Assembly: GCA_023246995.1 (NCBI GenBank)
Contig: JAHFHI010000029.1
Span: 1 to 8,996, forward strand
Source: Candidatus Omnitrophota bacterium
GTDB taxonomy: Bacteria > Omnitrophota > Omnitrophia > Omnitrophales > Aquincolibacteriaceae
DNA length: 8,996 bases
Reading direction: 5' to 3'
Below are positions 6,315 to 8,996 of the stretch, piece by piece (position 1 is the stretch's first letter; the number at the start of each line of letters is the position of its first letter). The notes beneath the pieces were generated by a model. That model worked only from the letters and a program-made list of their open reading frames with translations. It was not told where the DNA came from and did no database searches. A program made the translations under genes and the position numbers.

Positions 6315-6337
6315 GGCCTTATTTGTGAGGTTGTAAA

Positions 6338-8167
6338 ATGGTTTTGTTCCCCCGAAAAAACATGCAAGCGCCGGTGAAGCCGAGGAAAAACACCCGGTTT
6401 TTCCGTATGTCCATCCGCTACAAGCTGGCTTTGCCGGTGCTGGTTCTGGTAAGCCTGATGCTTTTTCTTCTTTTCAGGACCACCTTCCGGACGGTCCGGG
6501 CGGTTGTGCTTGAGCGCAGCGAAAGCCGTCTGCGGGCCATCGCCGAGGTCTTTGCCGAAACCATCAAGGTGCCGCTCGTCCTCAAATATCAGAGCGTGCT
6601 TGAGGCCAATATCGATTGGATGAGCAAACGGCCCGATGTGCTTGAGGTGCGCGTCGAAGATATGGAGGGTAGCCTGGTGGGAGGAGGAAGTAACGAGACC
6701 CACGCGATGCTTCCCAAGCTTGAAAGGGATTTCCTCGGGGTCAAGAGTTTCGGGCGCGATGTCTACGCGGTCGGGGTTCCGATCGAGGTGCGGGGCCTGC
6801 GCCGGGGCCGGGTTCTCATTTTCTTTTCGCAGCAGTATCTTGAAGTCGAACTTCAGGAGATTTTTCAGCGCCGGCTTCTGCAGGCCTTTTTGATGGCAGT
6901 CTTCCTGGCCCTGCTCATGGCCGGGCTTACCTGGATCGCCCTGCGTCCGATTTTTACGCTCAAGCGCACGGCCGAAAAAATTTTAGCCGGGGATCTCTCG
7001 GCGCGCGCCCGCATCCGCTCCTTTGACGAGATCGAAGACCTCGGCGAAGCCTTCAATGAAATGGTCGCGAGACTTGCCCGGAGCCTTGATAATCTCCGGC
7101 TTCGCACCGAGGCCTTGGAAGAATCCGAGGAAAAATACCGTCTTGTGATCGAAAACGCGGGCGATATTATTTTCACTCTCACGCCCGAAGGCGAGATGCC
7201 GCTTCTAAACAAGGAAATTTCCGGTTGCACCCGCGAGGAACTGCTTTTGGAAGGCCTCGGGCTGCTTTTGTCGCTTGAAACGCCCGAATCGCGCCAGAAA
7301 TTCGAGGAGGAGCTCGAGAAGGTATCCCGCACCAAACAGGCGGTCACGAATATCCCGAGCACGCACATCCACCGCGCGAGCAAGACCGAAATTTCTTACC
7401 TGGTGAATCTGACGCCCATGCTGGACTACGATGGGAATGTCAAAGTGATTCAAGGCGTGATGCGCGACGTGACCGAGCTTCGGCGCATTGAGCTTATGAA
7501 GGAATCGCTGATCCGGGACGTGGCGCACGAGCTTAAGACCCCCACCGCCAAATTTGAGATGGCGGTCGGATGGTTTGAAAAAGAGCTCGAGAAGCAGGGG
7601 GAGATCGCCAAATACGGCCAGGTGATGCACATTCTCAAGGCCAATGTCGAACGTTTGATGCGTACCATCACGAGCATCATGGATCTTTCGCGCCTTGAAT
7701 CCGGAATGACCCGTCTGGCCGAAGCCGAACTTGATCTAAACGAAGTGCTGGAGCAGGTTCGCCAGGACATGGAACCGATCTGCCGGGACAAGAAAATTAT
7801 CCTGGAAGCCCGGTTTTCGCCGGAACGCCTCGCCATGATGGGTGACCGCGACATGCTCTACCGCCTTTTTTTAAACCTGATCGGCAATGCCGCGAAATTC
7901 ACGCCGGGCGGCACGATCCGCGTGGCGAGCAAAAAAGAGATGGGAAGGATTCTGGTGAGCGTGCGGGATTCCGGGATCGGGGTCGATAAAGACGACCTTG
8001 AAAAAATCTTCGACCGCTTTGTGCAAAAAACCGCCTCGAGCCAGGGGATCGGGGTGGGCCTTACGATTTCGCGCGACATCGCGGTCCTTCACCGAGGGCG
8101 TATTTGGGCCGAAAGCGAAGGGCTTGGCAAAGGGGCCATCTTTAAAGTAGAATTTCCCGCGTTATGA
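6338..8167 (+). CDS. Membrane-bound sensor histidine kinase (HAMP-PAS-HisKA-HATPase)
   Basis: 609 residues. A membrane segment at about 30-46 and another at about 180-202 enclose a sensor region of about 130 residues outside the membrane. The HAMP linker follows (about 203-255, including the FDEIEDLGEAFNEM stretch), then a PAS domain (about 262-385) ending in the usual GVMRDVTELRR. The HisKA domain carries RDVAHELKTP with phospho-acceptor His397. The ATPase domain has the N-box NLIGN (513-517), G1 box DSGIG (544-548), F-box IFDRF (557-561) and G2 box GIGVGL (570-575), so the kinase looks intact. It should autophosphorylate in response to an unknown signal and pass phosphate to the receiver encoded 24 bases downstream. 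GAGG (6327-6330) precedes the ATG at 6338 by 7 bases, which supports this start over internal ATGs at 6362 and 6407. The sensor region gave no recognisable ligand motif. Confidence 0.9.
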   Translation: MVLFPRKNMQAPVKPRKNTRFFRMSIRYKLALPVLVLVSLMLFLLFRTTFRTVRAVVLERSESRLRAIAEVFAETIKVPLVLKYQSVLEANIDWMSKRPDVLEVRVEDMEGSLVGGGSNETHAMLPKLERDFLGVKSFGRDVYAVGVPIEVRGLRRGRVLIFFSQQYLEVELQEIFQRRLLQAFLMAVFLALLMAGLTWIALRPIFTLKRTAEKILAGDLSARARIRSFDEIEDLGEAFNEMVARLARSLDNLRLRTEALEESEEKYRLVIENAGDIIFTLTPEGEMPLLNKEISGCTREELLLEGLGLLLSLETPESRQKFEEELEKVSRTKQAVTNIPSTHIHRASKTEISYLVNLTPMLDYDGNVKVIQGVMRDVTELRRIELMKESLIRDVAHELKTPTAKFEMAVGWFEKELEKQGEIAKYGQVMHILKANVERLMRTITSIMDLSRLESGMTRLAEAELDLNEVLEQVRQDMEPICRDKKIILEARFSPERLAMMGDRDMLYRLFLNLIGNAAKFTPGGTIRVASKKEMGRILVSVRDSGIGVDKDDLEKIFDRFVQKTASSQGIGVGLTISRDIAVLHRGRIWAESEGLGKGAIFKVEFPAL

Positions 8168-8191
8168 TGCGCCAGAAGGAGACGGGCCGGT

Positions 8192-8569
8192 ATGCGTGAA
8201 CAGACGATTATGATCGTGGAGGATGACGAGGATCTTCACACCCTCTACGGACTTTATTTGCAGGGCGAGTCCTACCGCATCCTGCGCGCCTTTAACGGCA
8301 AGGAAGCTCTTGAAATTCTCGACCATGAACGGCCGGATCTGATCGTTCTGGATATGATCATGCCGGTCATGGACGGCGAGGAATTTTTTACCCGGCTTCG
8401 TACGGAACGCAAGATCACGGACATCCCCGTCATCATCGCGAGCGTGAACGAAAAAATTCCCCAGCGCCTCTTTGACCTCGGCAATATCTACACGGCACTG
8501 CGTAAGCCTTTTAGCATGGAAACGCTCCTCACCAAGATTCAGGAGGCCCTTCAAGAGCGAAGGGCTTGA
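8192..8569 (+). CDS. Receiver-only (CheY-like) response regulator
   Basis: 125 residues forming a single receiver domain with no DNA-binding or enzymatic output domain. The acidic cluster is E10-D11-D12, the phospho-acceptor is Asp54 in VLDMIMP, the switch serine is Ser84 in IIASVN, and the conserved lysine is Lys105 in RKPF. All residues needed for phosphorylation are present. The switch aromatic normally 3 residues before the lysine is Ala102 here, although Tyr100 is close. A Shine-Dalgarno AAGGAG (8176-8181) lies 10 bases before the ATG. It is almost certainly co-transcribed with the kinase and phosphorylated by it. The output must be through protein contact or a phosphorelay partner encoded elsewhere. 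Confidence 0.9.
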   Translation: MREQTIMIVEDDEDLHTLYGLYLQGESYRILRAFNGKEALEILDHERPDLIVLDMIMPVMDGEEFFTRLRTERKITDIPVIIASVNEKIPQRLFDLGNIYTALRKPFSMETLLTKIQEALQERRA

Positions 8570-8576
8570 AACAGCC

Positions 8577-8617
8577 GGCCGGTTTGTTTACGCGCAAACG
8601 GCCTCTTTGGGTTTTTT
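8577..8617 (+). terminator. Probable rho-independent terminator after the kinase-receiver operon
   Basis: GGCCGGTTTG (8577-8586) pairs with CAAACGGCC (8595-8603) as a 9-bp stem with one bulged G and an 8-base loop. A T-rich stretch follows, with six Ts at 8612-8617. The T run is about 8 bases from the stem rather than directly against it, so efficiency may be partial. It lies entirely between the receiver stop codon and the archease start. Confidence 0.55.
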
Positions 8618-8623
8618 CTTGCC

Positions 8624-8996
8624 ATGAACAGCGGCGGCTTCGAAACTTTCGAGCATACGGCCGATCTCGGACTGCGGGTTTGGGGTCCGGATCTGGAATC
8701 GCTTTTAACCCAGGGCGCGCTCGGGCTTTTTTCCGTGATCACGGATCTTGAGAAAATGAAAGCCGGGCCGCTGCGGCCCGTGAGCCGTTTTTTCGCCCTC
8801 GAAGCGCCGGGACCGGAGGAGCTTTTTCTGAAATGGCTCCGGGAGATCCTCTTTGAATTCTCGGCCTACGGCCACGTTTTTTGGGAATTTGAAATCGGAG
8901 AAATTTCCGGAACCCGGATGCGCGTCTCGGCCGCCGGCGGAGTTTTTGACCCGAAGCGCCATGACCAGAAATGCGAGGTCAAGGCCGTGACCTATC
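8624..8996 (+). CDS. Archease (3' end beyond window)
   Basis: The first 124 residues of a protein usually about 140 long; the frame is open at the right edge. The start FETFEHTADLGLRVWG carries the EHTAD signature (10-14) with the metal-binding-type Asp14, and Asp41 lies in the ITDLEK segment. ELFLKWLREILFEFS (66-80) is the characteristic central helix. FDPKRHDQKCEVKAVTY (108-124) is the hallmark C-terminal motif. Archease activates the RNA ligase RtcB by helping guanylate transfer to it, so it acts in RNA repair or tRNA ligation in the cytoplasm, and bacterial copies are often next to rtcB. The ATG at 8624 fits the family start, but no Shine-Dalgarno sequence precedes it; the bases before it are the T-rich tail of the terminator. 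Confidence 0.9.
   Translation, partial: MNSGGFETFEHTADLGLRVWGPDLESLLTQGALGLFSVITDLEKMKAGPLRPVSRFFALEAPGPEELFLKWLREILFEFSAYGHVFWEFEIGEISGTRMRVSAAGGVFDPKRHDQKCEVKAVTY

Noticed and set aside
6218..6703. 161-codon minus-strand frame over the divergent region and kinase start
   Set aside because: It spans the reductase promoter and is antisense to the kinase N-terminus; no domain or Shine-Dalgarno support was seen.

Overview
The window is an ordinary-looking stretch of a GC-rich bacterial chromosome. It carries eight gene products that can be read clearly or fairly clearly, plus one small conserved-looking protein. The gene mix suggests a Gram-negative-type bacterium: a secreted multi-module surface protein, a GlpG-like rhomboid protease, a MutT-type Nudix enzyme, a ferredoxin-NADP reductase-like flavoprotein, a two-component pair and a bacterial archease. 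Several of these proteins resemble what I remember from Omnitrophota-type genomes, but that is an impression and not a demonstrated assignment. No phage, plasmid, transposase, CRISPR, tRNA or rRNA signal was found.

Layout. Bases 3-2306 (+) hold the 3' part of a large gene. It encodes three tandem modules of exactly 130 residues each, carbohydrate-binding-like, followed by a metallopeptidase-like region whose HExxH motif reads QELLH. Bases 2378-3922 (+) encode an unusual short-chain dehydrogenase-like protein with an N-terminal zinc ribbon and no tyrosine at the usual YxxxK position. On the minus strand, 4857-3936 hold a complete rhomboid protease gene and, 4 bases behind it, a 79-residue protein I cannot name. 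Between the rhomboid gene and the Nudix gene lies an inverted pair of palindromes of the REP/REPIN type (4889-4977). The Nudix hydrolase (5054-5488, +) converges with a ferredoxin-NADP reductase-like gene (6212-5496, -). A 125-base divergent region then leads to a membrane sensor kinase (6338-8167, +) and a receiver-only response regulator (8192-8569, +), followed by a probable terminator. The window ends inside an archease gene (8624 onward), the usual partner of the RNA ligase RtcB, which may lie just downstream.

How the genes work together. Only three groupings can be supported: rhomboid plus small protein, kinase plus receiver, and archease plus a possible off-window rtcB. The rest look like independent housekeeping or surface genes.

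The most interesting general pattern is in translation starts. Three genes that appear to begin a transcript (SDR, rhomboid, reductase) have no Shine-Dalgarno sequence and have a -10-like hexamer ending 4-9 bases before the start codon, which suggests leaderless mRNAs. The small protein, the Nudix enzyme, the kinase and the receiver do have Shine-Dalgarno-like sequences. I did not find a clearly novel multi-gene system. The best candidates for something undescribed are the CBM-array protein with a degenerate peptidase motif, the zinc-ribbon SDR, and the small protein coupled to the rhomboid protease.
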